From Epiperipatus broadwayi (taxonomy: Eukaryota; Onychophora; Udeonychophora; Euonychophora; Peripatidae): 64,000 nt of DNA. The stretch lies in NCBI GenBank assembly GCA_028023455.1, contig JAQFVV010000021.1:7092853-7156852 (forward strand). The letters run 5' to 3'. Shown here piece after piece: positions 23,419 to 36,500 of the stretch. Numbering within the stretch: the first letter of the stretch is position 1; every line of letters starts with the position of its first letter. The translations under genes were made by a program, and so were the position numbers. The notes below the pieces were generated by a model. That model had not been told where the DNA came from, searched no databases, and saw only the letters and a list, made by a program, of their open reading frames with translations.

Positions 23419-24708
23419 AACTAATAGGAATAAAGTGTGTGTGTAACTAATCGGATTCATTGATCTACAGTATAGTTTTACATTGTTTCTAAATGTATGC
23501 ATAAGATCAAATATAAAAATTCAGAACAGCTCCCACATCTATTTGGTTAATCTACTTCATCAAAGAATAACTTAATAACAAACAATATGAAAATCAGGTA
23601 GGTTTTCAAACCTGATTTATCTGGCAAAGATATATTATTATCTGAAATATGCATGATGAGGGCTAGCCTGAATTTTTACACTGAAAAATAGTTTCGATCT
23701 TATAAAATGTATTTAATAGGAAATAAGGAAGTACAGTGTAGATCCATGAAGACGGTTGGTTACAAATATTCCAAGCACAAAAATTAATTATATATATACA
23801 AAGAATTTTTTTTGACAGATTTCAGTTGTAAACATTTAATTGCATTCGTTTATTAAATGTATAATTTAAGTAAATGTGTTCATCAACTTATAATAATTAT
23901 AAATTCATTTTAAGTCTTGTTATTATTAATTTAATTAATTAAGAGTTTAAATCTTTGTAATATAAAACCTTTTATATTGACACCTGCGAAAAACTATTTC
24001 ATGAAGCAGTTTCTAAGCTGTTTTTTTTTTAAAAAAAATATTTCTATAGCAACTGAGAAACTTCTATAGCTTTATATACATACACCCACGTCCAAAGCAT
24101 ATTTTAGCTGTTTTATTTTCAAATGTAAAGATTTAATCATACATACGTGTTGAATGTATATTATTAATAAATAAATTACATTTTACAACACTAAAGCATC
24201 TCATAAATTTATTTTAAAACAACTTCTGTGTTTGAATCTTAAATGCAGATGTTCCATACCAATCCCATTCCAATTATAAATTGCAATAATACATTAAATA
24301 GTGATATTTACCTATTACCATTTTAGAATAACATCAAGGTTGGTTGTTACAGTAGTTTTTATTTTGTCTTAATATATTCTTCTATTGAAACTACACATTT
24401 AAATGTTAGCACTTGAAAATCAAACAAAAAAAATGCTGTATTGTGTTTGTATATACTCATAACCATTGCCAAAGTTTAAATAAACCAATAGAATATCTAC
24501 AATCTGTGCTCTAGGAAACACTCATTTAGATAATAAAAGGAATCCTCTAACTATCATAATCTAAGGTCTTAATAAACTGTGTGAAAGCAGTGCATGAAAC
24601 CGATTGAAATTAAATCTGCTGAGAAGTTTTTTGTTAAGTGGAGTTTAATTAAAACTTCAAATCAGATTTAATCTCAATTTGTTTCATTAATTGTATTCAC
24701 TCATTGTA
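23418..24708. other. AT-rich spacer, no gene seen
   Basis: No coding or structural signal that I can support. Confidence 0.45.
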
Positions 24709-24718
24709 TATATATATA

Positions 24719-24814
<96 letters not shown>
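24709..24814. repeat. (TA)n microsatellite, ~105 bp
   Basis: Nearly pure TA with one interruption near 24726. Unlike the AT tracts at 10.85, 13.08, 38.65 and 42.12 kb it is not joined to an LTR end. Confidence 0.97.
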
Positions 24815-24817
<3 letters not shown>

Positions 24818-27723
24818 CTTACAGTGTAATATAAGAGAATTACTATAATTTACTAAATGAATATTGCTTTACTAACACATTGTTGATTGTTTATTGCTAA
24901 AAAATGTTTGAAAAACTTTGGGTATTATGTGACTTAAATGTAATATCCAGTTAGCTTTTGTCATGGTATATTATATCTAAAGTAATGAAGAGAGGTTTGT
25001 ATGAAAGATTGTAAAATTTATTATTTATCAATCTTTACTCAAACAGTTTATCTTTGCATGTTGAATGGAGTATATTTAAAATTTCTAATAATCTGTTTCA
25101 TTTATTGATTTTATTCATCGATTATATAAAATTTTTGACCAAGGTAATAGGAGGAATTCTTTCATCATCTAAATGAGTCATGCATTGACAACGTACTATT
25201 GATATCTGATTGGTTTATTTAAGTTTTCATATGAATAATATGTGTGAACTAACTATCTTCATGCAAAATCAGGTTGATAATTAAGTTTAATGGGGACAAT
25301 CACATCTCATATTAATATCATTTACCACAAATATATAAACATTAACCAAAATGGAATGTTACTATTTAATACAGAAAAATTATAATTATCAATATCAATT
25401 CGAAAGTAATCTACAACTATAACTGTCATTAGCTGTAAATTAGTTATGAATTACATATAAAATACGATATCCAATACACTTAAATTAACTAGAGATGGAC
25501 ATTATCCTTTTACTGTATTCAAAAATTGCAGCTTTTACCAACAAGAAAAAATAAATAAAATAAAATTGTAATAATTTATTGCGAGAAATTTTACCCATTT
25601 ACCTGTCTTCATATTTAAACTATGAACACAATTTATACTCAACAAGATGACCTTTACCTTTATTTATATATTTTGAACAAGCTTATATTTATTTTACTGG
25701 TTTAATTTTCTGTGTTGTTACATAGACCAGTTTTTACATCTATAATAATATTACAATACAATATCTGTTGTTTTAGAATTTTTTCTACAATACAATACTT
25801 GTTAAACTAATAATAATAAACGATTATTACATAAATGTTATTTTTTACATTTCTTCCTATGAAACACTTAGAGGGAACAAAATTTTGATTACAAGCATTT
25901 GAAATCTGCAGCAATATTTAATTTACAAATATTCTTTACCATTTAAAATTATCCTATTTATTTTTTATCATTTCATTTCTTCATTTATCATCATAGAAAA
26001 TATTTAATTTCTTTTTTTACGAACAATGAGTAGATTATCTGAAGATATTAGGGTTTACTTTTAAACTTTTACCAGACAGTAATCGAACATTTATCATCTA
26101 CAAGTATCATTATGGCTTTTATTTTCTTTACAGAAATTTCTGAGAACTATTTTTAACACATATTTACTGATCCCTACAACATCAGTATATTCCGTACTTA
26201 TTCGTTAATTTAACTAATAATTCTGGTACATTGTTAAGGATTGCAGTTTCTTTTGTTACTTAAAATGCGTTAATATGTAGAAAATTAAGAAGTTGAAAAT
26301 GAATGTTACTTCTTATTATTACCTATATAAATTTCTGATATTTTATTGCATGATGGAATTATTTAATAAATAGTACATTATAATTTGATAATTGCCAGGT
26401 GGTTAACACAATAATTAATATACTAGAAATTAAGTTAACATTTAATTCGATATTGATTAAATATTATAACTTATTTTAATGAATATGTTAATTCCACTTA
26501 TCAGGTGGGGTTTTAATGCCATATCCAGTTTTTAGGATAATGCAAATTAAAGTTAACATAAGAAAACTTTTTACGTCAAGAAATTAAAAAAAAATATTTT
26601 GAAAACTTTCATTAATTTATTATATTTATTTACAATTGTTAAATTAGGTGAATATATACCAGTAATGTTCTTTAACTTAACTGCAACAAAATAATTTTTA
26701 ATTTTTTAAAAATTATTTTCTTCACATATTTTGCAGTTTTTATAAGGTAATAAAAATTGTGCTATTTAAAGTTAACTTTAATTAATATTTCACCTTAGCC
26801 AAAAGATATCATAAGTATCTTATAAATTTAAATAAAAGAAATTAAATATCTATTATTATAGTCCTGCTTCTTTTAAATTTATTTTCCAATTGAAAGTACA
26901 AAATAGTTTTCTCATTTCCTTTCCTCTTGTTATTTCAAATTGACTATAACTGTATCTATAATGCATTTTGTAAGTACTATAGTTAAAACATTTATAAAAT
27001 AAATAGCAAAATTTTAACCTTATGAACTTCTGAGTTGGCAGGCTTTTCTTCAATATGTCTAATAGTTTTATAGTGAATTATTTTATAATTATCAGTTGAT
27101 GGTCATTATTCTGCCCTATGTGTGGGTCAAATAGAGTTTCTACTCTATTAATTACAAGTTGCCAATAACAAATAATTTGTATTTATATGCTGGGAAATAG
27201 CTCCAATTCAATTCCATTTCAATTGTCCTTTCACTTTCTAATAATTTTCAGTTTAATTCCCCCTTATAAAATTTGTTCTGGCCTATTTATTAAGTTTTGC
27301 CCAAAGGGCTGATTATAAAAATTAATAAACCAATTAAATTGTTGTATGTGAATACATTTACGTACAATTAATAATTCTCCATCTATAAACATAAATGGCA
27401 ACAAGTTAATGTGTTCAACACTATTTTAGATTACAATAAAATGTTTGATAACTAATTAAAAGGATTAATTTAAAATAACTATAATTTTAAGTCTTTTGAT
27501 GGCAATAGTTTACCAAGAAAATGTTAAATATTTCTATAGTTTTAATTTAATCATAATAATAATAATAAATTATTACTTTGACACTATTGAAATTAATCCA
27601 TCTAACAGATTGCATATAAAAAACGTCTCACACACTCTGGGCAAAGGGCTAACACACATCTTGAACATTCCAATTCTTTATCACTTTTAGGGGATTTATT
27701 AATGAAATTTACTTACTTTTATT
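24815..27723. other. AT-rich spacer, no gene seen
   Basis: Long AT-rich stretch with no convincing ORF. The region 27180-27250 (CTCCAATTCAATTCCATTTC) may be a very old SINE B piece, too decayed to call. Confidence 0.4.
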
Positions 27724-27835
27724 TTTTATTAAGGCAATAAACCTAAAGCATGTGCTGTTGAAAATGCGAAGGTAGAAACCTCTACAGGTCTTAACCACAA
27801 GCTTATGTAATCAATGCGCTTTAAATAAATTTATA
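27724..27835 (+). repeat. Dispersed repeat, second copy at 61476
   Basis: TTATTAAGGCAATAAACCT, AAGCATGTGC, and ACCTCTACAGGTCTTAACCA are shared in order with 61476-61556. It is the left part of the longer repeat seen there. Confidence 0.7.
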
Positions 27836-28639
27836 ATTACTTTTATTCTATAATCCGACAATCATGAGATGACACCATTGATATTATACATAGATTTAAC
27901 ATTGAATAATTATCATTAATTAAAATTTTAAATTTTAGATAGTTGATTATTTAAAGAGGGTTTGACAAACATCGGGCCCAAACATAAGGTTACAATAGAT
28001 ATACATAGCATTAAACCTTCTCTTGTGTTAAAAACCTACTATTTCCAATTTATTAACAAATATTTCAAATATTTTCATTTTTGAACCTTTTTTGTTTAAG
28101 TTTGCTCTATGCAAGTCATTATAATAAATCTCTTAAATATTTATTCAATGGACTACAAATAACCTATTATTCTTATTAAAACATTGTTTAATGATGACTT
28201 TAATTTATGTATTAACTAACTTCTAAATTATTTAAATAGCATTTTATTTCTACTATTTATATTAGATTTACTTTTAAATACAAGTTGCATCATCTAATAT
28301 TATACATTAAATGTCTTTAAAAAATTCAGAGGTCATTCAAACTTTTTCTATACATTCAACTGTTAGTAATAGCTTACAGGTTCATATATTACACAATATT
28401 TTGAGTGGTATTCTTCTCCCACATTCTTCAGGTGATACTGGTGTGACAAGTGGTGGTACTAGCATAGGAATCAAATATAAAATTTTATACCATGAATATT
28501 GAATTTTAAGGCAAGACCTTAATCAACAAGAATATTCTCTCAAAAGCAATTGTCAGTAGAAAATTTATATATTTAGCTGAGAATGTCCTCCTGATCATTA
28601 AAATTGAAATGGTTGAAACAGTATAACATAAAATTACTA
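27836..28639. other. AT-rich spacer, no gene seen
   Basis: A short open frame at 28311-28502 has no recognisable features and unremarkable codon content. I do not support it as a gene. Confidence 0.4.
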
Positions 28640-28975
28640 GTGTAATGCACAGAGGCAAAACTCTTTATACAGTAGTGCCACTTAGTGCAAGCCAGAGGAA
28701 TCAGTGGAGGCAGGAAGGTTTGTGCATAAAATCACTATCTAATGCCTATTCATTCAATATCCCCAGACCAGTTTCTAGCTTGTGGCTTTCATCAATGAAG
28801 AGTCTTGGATCTAAGAGCATTGCAATTAGATTTTAGGATCAAATGCAGTTCTCCAACAGCCACCTTTTATCATATTGGCTAACTATAAAGCTTTGACTTC
28901 AAAATTAAAACACAATAAAAAGCTTGTGTAAGCAAAAAAAAAGGTGATCATGTGACATTAGTGTCATGCTATCAT
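28640..28975 (-). mobile_element. Hammerhead repeat family, minus copy with plus-strand stub
   Basis: 28640-28895 is a full-length minus-strand copy (plus-strand text GGCAAAACTC through CCAACAGCCACCTTTTA). Then 28918-28975 repeats the family's 3' end in plus orientation (AGCTTGTGTAAGC, GTGATCATGTGAC). This is the same head-to-head inverted layout as 43250-43830, with most of one arm deleted. Confidence 0.7.
28760..28804 (-). ncRNA. Degenerate type I hammerhead ribozyme
   Basis: Minus strand: TTGATGA, AAGC/CACAA/GCTA, GAAACTGGTC, then TGGGGA. The first core base is changed (C to T) and stem III is no longer palindromic, so it is probably inactive, but the framework is clear. Confidence 0.6.
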
Positions 28976-29799
28976 CATGAACATTCGAACAAATATTTTA
29001 TATTCATTTATTTTTATTCTTTCCATTCTATACTCTACACCATTCCTGCTAAGCATTCAGCTTTACTTAATAGTGATATTCACAAATGAAAAAAATTATG
29101 AATAAAATTTAAGATCATTTTTTACAAAGACTTAATCAGTTTAAGACAAAATTAATAATCAGTGGCATTTTCTCAGAATAAGTAGACTTAAAAAATGCAT
29201 TTTACAAAGTTCCAATATATTTTTTAGTTAAAACTATCTTTCATACTAGTCATTATTATGTACCATATAGCATATGATAAACTTTATCTATAGCATAAAA
29301 ATACAGTAATGTAGTGGTAAAATTTTTGAAGTATTGTAGAATATTTATTACATAACTTTATCTTTTTTATGGCATTGCCAAATCCATGTAATATTAATAT
29401 CATTTACATTCTTTATTGCTTTTACAATGTGTCATATAATTACAACCCATTATTGACAGTTTTGATTTCCCTATCAATCTTCTTCAGAACTACTTATATT
29501 TTCTGGAGCAATCAATAATGTCAATAGTGGGTTGAAATTATATGAAGTATTGTAAAAGTAATAAAGAAAATAAATGATACTAATATTTATTACAATGGTC
29601 ATCAAAACATTAGATATAACTAAGATGAAGCTTCTTTACATTTAAAATAGTTATATGGATGATTACTCAATATGCCATGTGACATTCGAGCTCATTAGAA
29701 ATTGATTGAGAAAAATAGTACCTTTCATTTTACTTAGATGAGTTTCTTCATTTATCTCTGAATTATTATTTACATTTCACTTTTTACTTTTTGCTATAT
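28976..29799. other. AT-rich spacer, no gene seen
   Basis: 29660-29740 carries CCATGTGACATTCGAGCTC, a probable fragment of the same old SINE tail as at 19.48 kb. Otherwise nothing. Confidence 0.4.
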
Positions 29800-30010
29800 C
29801 AGTTATAAGCCAAACAAAATGGCCATTGGAGGAAAGTGTATTAGATCCTAAAGCTCTGAATGCACTAACCAAAAAATTTAAAAAGCTCCTCACTGATAAA
29901 AAAAACCATGGGATATTTAGATATGACACCATTGGATAAGGATTTAATAAGCACTACCGTATAGCATCTATTGATTACTAAGTCTTATACTACATGCCAT
30001 AAGAATAGGG
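29800..30010 (+). mobile_element. Hammerhead repeat family, copy with deleted ribozyme core
   Basis: The family order is kept (GGCCATTGGAGGA, GTATTAGATCCTAAAG, AGCTCCTCACTGAT), but the ribozyme is replaced by an A run after CTGAT, then GGGATATTTAG. The 3' half parallels the 19.75-kb copy (GATTTAATAA, GTATAGCATCT, TACTAAGTCTTA). Confidence 0.6.
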
Positions 30011-31070
30011 AAAATAAAAGAATTTGTTAACAGTTAAGGTAAGGTGATATTTTTCTGGTTACGTGATGTATTAATATCTACAAATAATTTATTTAATTAT
30101 GCTAATTGTACTAATGCGTAGCTGCATTAATAATTAAAATTATTTATCTTATTTTTTTAAATTAAATAAAAAATTAAATCAATAGAAAACAACTTTGGCA
30201 ATTTTTCTTTTAATGATTTATTTTTTGTGTGTATGTAATGTACTTAACTTGATTGAATACTAGTCATATTTATGTCAATTTCTGGCGGAGATATATTATC
30301 ATTATTTGTAAAAATGTATTACAAGTTTTTTTAAAAAAAATATTTGTTAAAAAAACATTATTCCAGAATATTATTATATTTATGATTTAAAAACATTTAA
30401 CTATATTTTACTGTCGCTTTTTTTAAAAAACAAAACAAAAAAAAAACAAACGGCATATTTACTCAAAATAAAAGTCATAGATCAATTCATAGATCACATG
30501 ACCCTATCTCTTAAGCTTGTATGCAATAAAAAATTTACATATTGGAACTATGTAACACAATGTGAGTTTTCATTACATTAAAAATAAAGTATTTACGAAT
30601 AAAGAGGACAAAATGTAAAAAATAACAAATGATGCACAGAACAAACACAAACATACAGACATATATCCAAACTAATTATTACTTTATTTTTAAAAAGATA
30701 TTAAGTTCGTTTTCTAAATAGTTATATAAATCTGTGATGAAATAGAATGCATGAGAGTAAGTTTAAATTCAGGTCTATAAAATATGAAACTTATAGAGAA
30801 AAAAACTTAATTACTATTTAGCAAATACAATCACATTTAGATACACACAGAAAGTATTAAAGTAATCATCTACTTTATAAAGATTTCAATATATTTCAAT
30901 ATTAGATATTGTCATATTTAAATTCTGCTTTAGAATGTTCTTTATAGGTATAACTCTATTTTTATCTGGAATAACATTTATTTATTTATTTTTTAAAAAA
31001 ACCCAATTGTTTAAATAATAAAACTTAGTTTCTATCTAAGAGTTTGACAAATTTATTAAATAAGTAATTA
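30011..31070. other. AT-rich spacer, no gene seen
   Basis: A/T homopolymers and a C-poor composition; nothing supportable. Confidence 0.4.
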
Positions 31071-31240
31071 AATAAGAAGAAGGGGAAAAAAGAAAATGAA
31101 GAGAAGAAGGAAGAGAAGGAAAAAAAAGAGAAAAAAACAAAACGAAGAAGAAAAAGAGGAAAAACAAACCGAAGAAGAAAAAGAGGAAAAACAAACCGAA
31201 GAAGAAAAAAAGAAAAATAAGAAGAAAAAGAAGAAATAGT
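31071..31240 (+). repeat. Purine-strand minisatellite (GAA-rich)
   Basis: Almost pure purine with a ~30-bp unit, GAAGAAGAAAAAGAGGAAAA plus CAAACC, repeated about three times. It could adopt triplex-type structure; no gene. Confidence 0.85.
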
Positions 31241-31566
31241 TTACTCAGCTAAAGATCAAACTTATCAGTATCATATTATTGTTGAGTCCACTACTTTAAT
31301 ATTGCTCTTAACTAACAATAATAAAAATAACTGTGCTGTAAGTTGTTCAGGGGATCACATAATGTTTAAAATACCCTGGTGACAAATTAAGAATAATATT
31401 TTTTATTCAGATAATCAAACACATCTTTTTCCAGTTGGGATTCAATGTAAGAACCTTTAATTTTTAGGCTTAACTGTGCAGAGTATATTATTAGTTATAT
31501 TTTATATTAAAAATATTAATATTGAAATGCATTATTAGCATTAAACTCTTATTATATACTTTAAAT

Positions 31567-32419
31567 CAGTGGTCTTGAACCACTGGTCCCTGGACCAGCG
31601 CTGGGCCACAGAAGTTTTCTGCCGGTCCACACTAGACTGGCAAGAAAGTTTGTAATAACAAAATAATAAAATTTTAAACTTTTAATTAATATAAACAACT
31701 TTTATTTATTTTTTCATCGCATTTTTACCCGATTAAAAAAAAAGAAACAGAACAAAAACAAAATCTAATCAATCATACATAAATTAATTTGTTTTTCTAT
31801 TTTTCACAGGTGTTTATGGAGGAGGGGGGTTTGAAAAAAGTTTTTTATTATACAAACTCTGGTTGTCTTTTGATAGCCAATCATGGCCTCTAGTCAACAT
31901 TGTTAAAACAATAAAATGTAACATGACTTTTTTTGATGTTAAATTTTTTCTACTCTCTCTTTTAATATTTTATTTTTACTGTGTTTTTTTTTGGCTATAT
32001 GGTGATTTTTTTTTTTTTTGGCTTTAACTTTTATTTTTGAAATCAATTTTTATTACCTTTTTTTTAAAAATAAAAACCAAAAAATAAGTTCTGTCTCTAA
32101 CTTTTACAAAATATTTCTCAATATTCCCCCCCCCTCCACCCCAAACTAAAGTAATATCAAAACTTTTGAGTTTTTCAAGTTTCAATTTCTTTTTTTGTTT
32201 GTTTAAAAATATGCCCACTTTTTTTTGGCCTATAAGGCAATATTTTTTTTGGCTTTATTTGTATATGGCTAAAATACTAAAACTTTTATTTTTAAAACCA
32301 ATTTCTGTTACCTTTTTTTAAAAATAAAAACAAACAAAAAATAACTTTGGTCTCTCTATTTTTTGTCTCAGTGATGACAAAGTATTTCTCAACCCATCCC
32401 CCCCCCAAATAAAAAATAA

Positions 32420-32450
<31 letters not shown>

Positions 32451-32814
32451 AATAACATCAAAACTTTTGACTTTTTCAACATTCAGGTGAATAACATTTT
32501 ATTCTTGCATGTTTTAACAATGAAATAATAAATGTAGAAATGCAAGCACATTAATGAGAATGATTGTTATTGTACTGTTTTCTGTAGCAGTATGACTGTG
32601 CAACTTGAGAAAGAGTGTTCAGCATGTGAAGGTAAGCAACACCATTATAATACACAATGACTAGTGTGCTGTTTTGGTCAGTTATAACAATTATGCTTAT
32701 CTAAGGCTAACAGCTTACATCTTTAAGAAAATTTATCTGTAAACTTCTGCCGGTCTGTGAAATCTTATCCTTATTTTTGCCGGTCCACAGGTGTGAAAAG
32801 GTTGAAGACCATTG
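31567..32814. mobile_element. Non-autonomous hAT DNA transposon (1248 bp)
   Basis: A perfect 8-bp duplication CTTTAAAT stands at 31559-31566 and 32815-32822. The termini are inverted: CAGTGGTCTTGAACC at the left against CAATGGTCTTCAACC read from the right. Subterminal CTGGTCCCTGGACCAG and GCCGGTCCACA blocks lie at the ends. An 8-bp duplication and CA(G/A)TGGT-type ends are typical of hAT elements. No transposase coding sequence is present, so movement would depend on a partner. Confidence 0.88.
31985..32480. repeat. Internal ~235-bp tandem duplication in the hAT element
   Basis: Two units share TTTTTTTTGGC, ACTTTTATTTTT, CCTTTTTTT AAAAATAAAAA, AAGT(A)ATTTCTCAA, a run of C, and ATCAAAACTTTTGA in the same order. 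An ATAAATAA microsatellite sits in the second unit. Confidence 0.75.
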
Positions 32815-32863
32815 CTTTAAATAACCATCATTACTTGATAGCAACAGTATATAAACTATAACA

Positions 32864-32881
32864 TACACACACACACACACT

Positions 32882-32929
<48 letters not shown>

Positions 32930-32930
32930 T
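32864..32930. repeat. (CA)n(TA)n microsatellite
   Basis: About 38 bases of CA with one interruption followed by about 26 bases of AT. Confidence 0.95.
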
Positions 32931-33194
32931 GTAGAACATGGCACTAACTATGAAGCAATATAAATTAATTTCTGATAGGTGTTTTTTAATTTGTATTAGA
33001 TTGTTATCCTTGTATGTCTAATAATGTTGTAATGTAAATAATTTTATGGTTTTTCAAATATGTGGTTATGAAAATATAAACCCTAGCTTGTTAGTCAGAT
33101 TTAGAACTTGTTTGTTCCCTGAATAGATTTATATATACATGTATGGCATCAATTTGAAATACTAAATTGTTATCCAACAACAAATTAAAGCATC

Positions 33195-33225
33195 ACTTCT
33201 AAAGGCAGACTTCTCAAGTGCAACA
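33195..33225 (-). repeat. Fragment of a Penelope-type 3' end motif
   Basis: Minus strand CACTTGAGAAGTCTGCC matches CACTTGAGAAGTCTGC next to the GIY-YIG fragment near 57490. It is an isolated short remnant. Confidence 0.4.
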
Positions 33226-33524
33226 TAGACCTCATACACATATCAACTCTTTCCTTGATCATGGAATAAAGAAAAACATTAAATTAACTAATGTGCAACT
33301 TAGAAGTACAGAATGTTCATTATTAAATAAAGTATTATCTTTTTTGACTTAAAGATCAAGTATATTATCAAAAAAATCCATCAGATTGTAGGTAATTTTT
33401 TCAGGCAATTAGGGTTGAGATTTTATTTTGGTCGTGAGACATATAGAAACAATAGTTAATTTTGTGTCTTTTCTGAATAGACACTTCTACTTTAAAGAAA
33501 CAGGTGATATATATATATATATAT

Positions 33525-36500
33525 TGTGCCCTTTTCTATAGGTCAGAATCAGCTCATTACAGCAAATTATTAAAAATTTTAAATTTAGAATATGTTCTCT
33601 TGATGTGTTAGTTATATTTTATTAATAATATCTTAAAGTACAATTTAAAGCTAAATAAAATTACGTAATGCTTAAAATTATGATAAATCTCTTAAGAACA
33701 ATTAAGTAAAGCTAAAAAATATTATTACATAGCTATAAATATTTAAAAGTATGTTTAAAAAGTTCAATTTTAATAGTCTTAAACTTATAGTTAAATAAAA
33801 GTTATGTTTTATTTTTATAAATTATATTTAATAATTATAATTAATACCATATATTTTAAAAGTAAGTTTTATGGTAGTGAAAGTTATATTTAATTCTATA
33901 TTTTCTAAATTATTCTTCCAAATTTTATATTGTATTATTTTATTTAATATGACAAATGTTGCAATTTATTATTTATTCCCAGACAGAAAATCGGATGGTC
34001 TGTCTAGGTTATATTAGTCATGTGATTTGTATAATATGGTTATACACACTTGCTTGCTAGTATTTAGATTAGTCAAGTTCAAAGTATTTTAAAATTGCAT
34101 TATAGAATTGGATATAATTATTACCTATTATAAAAGCAAATATTAAGTTAGACATTATAAAATGTTCAAATAATGTAATAAAGTTGAAGACAGCTAATAA
34201 AATTAAATGTTTTATTTTAAGATAAACTAGATAAATTAAATATTAAGAGTGGGATAAAATTATTAAATATTGTTTTTAAAAGTCATTTTAAATGTTTAAT
34301 CAATTTAGTAAAGTAATAATTGATTTAAAAGTAATATTTTTAAATAATATTTTAAAGTTAAAATACGTCATATTTTTTATTTTGAAATTTAATTGTGTAA
34401 GATTGTAACATTATGAAAATTCGGTATCAAATGAAAAGTAAGAATCAACCAATAGAATGAAGTATTTTCTAGGATATAAACACTGATTGCACAGGGGTAT
34501 AGGAGTGATTAAAAATGTATTAAGGGTGATCAAATGTATTAAGAGATCATATCAGTAGCTATTGAGGAGATAGTAATTTTAAATTTTATTATTTTAGTCA
34601 ATTTTTAGTGCTCTCGTACAATTTATTTGCAAAACTAATAGGATATTTATTATAAAGTATTTGCAAAGAGAGTGTAATATAAAATATATTTAATAACTTC
34701 ATTTTTAATATGCCTTGCTAATTTTAAAAGTCCCATTATCAGGACTATTTATCGGAAACTTAATCTACTTCGCAATAAAAATATAAAAATGCCGATAATT
34801 AAAATGTATGTAAGGGAAATTTTAATGAGAAATATAATAATTGTGAACATAATATTGATAATATTAACACAGAGGACTATTCTAGTGAGTAAATCATTGT
34901 TTTGGACATTATACTGGAAGCTTAATAGGAAAGCTAATTGCTGATAAAAGTAAAGTACGCATTATTTTATATAACAGAAAGATAAGCTTGTCCAAGATTA
35001 ATAAGTAACATGACAAGTATATTATATAATAATTTATGGAAACAATGCTATAGAATAAATGTTTTATCCTTTTTGAAGGAAAACATTATTAATATTTTTC
35101 AAGAAATTATCTTAAGTAAAGAATGATGTGGAAAATATTTACGAAAGCGTATGTTATTAAAACCTGAGAAATAAAGGATTATATGTGCTTATAAATTATT
35201 TAAAAATGGATAATTTTAAGATAATAATGAAACCGCTGAAAGTAGATAATAAATGGTAATAAATTTATTAAAGAAGAAATCTACAAAGGAAAAGAATCAC
35301 GAATAAATGAAAATATGGAATTATAAAAATATTTTATATTGCACAAAAAGTTTATCCGTATAATTCGAGCTAATCAAACGGAATATGATCCATCACTATG
35401 CAGATATGGAATACTATAGTATAGAAGCTTCATGGAATATTTTTAAATGTTATGATTTTATTATGGTTTTAATAATCATCATTCTGGACAATATAAACAT
35501 AAACTATTATTCTATGAACTGTTCCAGAACGGATCAATGATTATTTTATTTAATTTTTTAAGATTTTAAAAGACGTATTTTTTTATTATTATTCATTTTA
35601 AATCTACGCTCTTAGTACAGGAAGGAGTACAATGCATGTGCAAAGTCAGGGACAATTGTTCGTTGTCAAGCAAGAGAAGCATAGCAACGGGGGAGTTTCA
35701 AAATCGCTCTTGAAGAGAACATTTAAAAAAAAAAACTTTCGAGAAAGAAAATAGAAATGTTTGAACTGATGCAAAACATAGCTGAAGGTTTATGTAAATA
35801 TGGTTTTAATTCATTTATTCTTTTTAAATGTAATTATTTTAATTTATAAGAGTAGGAACATGAATATTAATTTATTGATAATATTAGAATCTTATAGTAG
35901 AATAATTTTAATAACTTAAATAAGAACATTTTAAATAAAAGAATGGATGTATATTTTTTATGTATGCACTGTTGTATCTAACTGATGGAAAACCGAAGAC
36001 TGCATAGGTGATAACAAGTCAATATCACTTGGTAATAGTTAATGAATATTGATATATTTTTATGATGTATATTTTGTTTTGTTCTTTTTTGCAGATTGCT
36101 TATGAATTAAAATATATGAAAGTATAAATGTTAAATTATATGTAAACACATTTTTCCAACACTTTTAAATTATGAGATTAGGATTTTATAATTTTTTTAT
36201 ACTAGTAATATAACGCAACATGATAATAAATATTTATATGATTCTTTAAAAAAACTTTCCTATTATTGGATGTTCAAATGATTCATATGACCAGTTTGTA
36301 TGTGTTTGAAATATAGAATAAGAAAGTAAGCAGACTTTTCTTGTGGATTAGTGAGGTCGCACTATTTATAATGGAATTTTGTTTATTGTTTTGAATATGC
36401 AAGTTAGTATTTGTCGATGTAAGATGTGATAAATCTTTTAGGAAATAATGATAAGATAGTGGCTTGGTTGTAGTATTATGAACATGAACCCAAGAGATGA

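Noticed and set aside
24709-24814. Possible origin or bidirectional promoter in the long (TA)n tract
   Set aside because: No supporting elements; long TA runs are common microsatellites in this window.
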